A stretch of 64,000 nucleotides of DNA from CAJINA01 sp964636125 (GTDB taxonomy: Bacteria > Desulfobacterota > Desulfobacteria > Desulfobacterales > CAJINA01). Where the stretch lies: assembly GCA_964636125.1 (NCBI GenBank), contig CAZWPX010000008.1, positions 1 to 64,000 of the forward strand. The letters are read 5' to 3'. Below the pieces are notes generated by a model. That model did not search any database, had not been told where the DNA came from, and worked only from the letters and a program-made list of their open reading frames with translations. Position numbers and translations under genes: made by a program. Positions 63,566 to 64,000 of this stretch are shown here, one piece after another; position 1 is the first letter of the stretch; each line of letters starts with the position of its first letter.

Positions 63566-64000
63566 ATGAAACTCAAATTTTTCGGACTGATCGTATGCCT
63601 GTCGTTTTTGCTCACGGCCTGTGGTGAAAAGACAGTGGAAAAAGCTGCGCCGCCACCGCCGGCAGTTTCCGTTGTAGAAACGGTGGCCGCGGATGTACCG
63701 CTCTACCTTGAATTTGTGGGTGAGGTCGCCGGTATGAAGGATATTGCCATCCGGGCCCGCGTGGAGGGTTTCCTGGAGGGCCTCCATTTCAAAGAAGGCA
63801 GTGACGTTAAACAGGGCGACCTGTTGTATACCCTGGAAAGCCAGCCTTTCCAGGAAAAGGTCGCCACCCGGATGAGCGCCGTGGCCGAACAGGAAACCGT
63901 TCTGGCCAAAACCAAAGGAGACCTGGAGCGCATCCGGCCCCTGGCCGATATCAATGCGGTCAGTAAAAGCGACTTGGATGCGGCCGTGGCCGCCTATGAG
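63566..64000 (+). CDS. RND efflux membrane-fusion lipoprotein (partial, runs off the window)
   Basis: The first 145 codons of a second HlyD/AcrA-type adaptor. The signal peptide ends in LLTAC, a clear lipobox with Cys19. Pro-rich residues follow, then PLYLEFVGEVAGMKDIAIRA and the lipoyl half GFLEGLHFKEGSDVKQGDLL, then the start of the helical hairpin. No stop occurs before the window ends. It is on the opposite strand to the first efflux operon, with a promoter at 63391-63419. It probably heads a second RND operon. Confidence 0.88.
   Translation, partial: MKLKFFGLIVCLSFLLTACGEKTVEKAAPPPPAVSVVETVAADVPLYLEFVGEVAGMKDIAIRARVEGFLEGLHFKEGSDVKQGDLLYTLESQPFQEKVATRMSAVAEQETVLAKTKGDLERIRPLADINAVSKSDLDAAVAAYE

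Overview
The window looks like chromosomal DNA of a Gram-negative sulfate-reducing bacterium of the Desulfobacterota, most like the Desulfobacteraceae/Desulfosarcinaceae. The evidence is a complete dsrMKJOP operon (16.1-21.2 kb), two long cobalamin riboswitches, outer-membrane TonB and RND systems, an aconitase of the AcnA type, and at least one convincing in-frame UGA (selenocysteine) codon. The assignment rests on gene content and family knowledge, not on a database search.

Layout. 0.3-2.7 kb: a coupled patatin-like lipase and DUF362 protein on the minus strand. 2.8-16.0 kb: a cobalamin uptake region. One riboswitch drives a plus-strand run: BtuB-like receptor, a BtuF-CbiZ fusion, then a private Ton motor (DUF3450 protein, TtpC-like ExbB, ExbB, ExbD, TonB, TPR protein). 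A second riboswitch on the minus strand drives btuF-btuC-btuD, and the two units converge near 12.9 kb. 16.1-21.9 kb: an RsbRD-N-like protein and dsrMKJOP behind a strong sigma70-type promoter. 22.2-27.9 kb: aconitase, an AsmA-like protein and a DUF3124 protein. 28.2-33.1 kb: a divergent sigma54-type response regulator and histidine kinase; the kinase overlaps an enolase-superfamily gene that has lost catalytic residues. 33.4-39.4 kb: an accessory region with a DsrE-like selenoprotein, a GNAT, a Phe-rich leader/attenuator without a recognisable cognate gene, an ACT protein, a methyltransferase, an AAA/DUF4143 ATPase with a perfect palindromic promoter, and many gene fragments and palindromic repeats. 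39.4-49.6 kb: four envelope proteins built on DUF11 repeats, one of 2008 residues with a predicted beta-barrel. 49.9-52.8 kb: another degenerate patch with a duplicated methyltransferase tail, a group II intron-like 3' end, a DUF4123 protein (the adaptor family of type VI secretion), and a companion with two tandem FCE-x-UGA motifs. 52.9-55.9 kb: a DMT exporter, an unknown membrane protein and a DUF2167 protein cut by a stop codon. 56.0-64.0 kb: a tripartite RND efflux system whose TolC is fused to an ABC-type substrate-binding domain, and the start of a second membrane-fusion protein.

The two most unusual points are the UGA codons. One lies at the first Cys of the CxxC motif of a DsrE-like protein and is followed by a SECIS-like hairpin. 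The others lie at the last position of a C-x-x-C-like motif that is repeated twice at the end of the DUF4123-linked protein. A second theme is small non-autonomous palindromic repeats in at least four families; some copies occur as inverted pairs and some interrupt otherwise overlapping operons.
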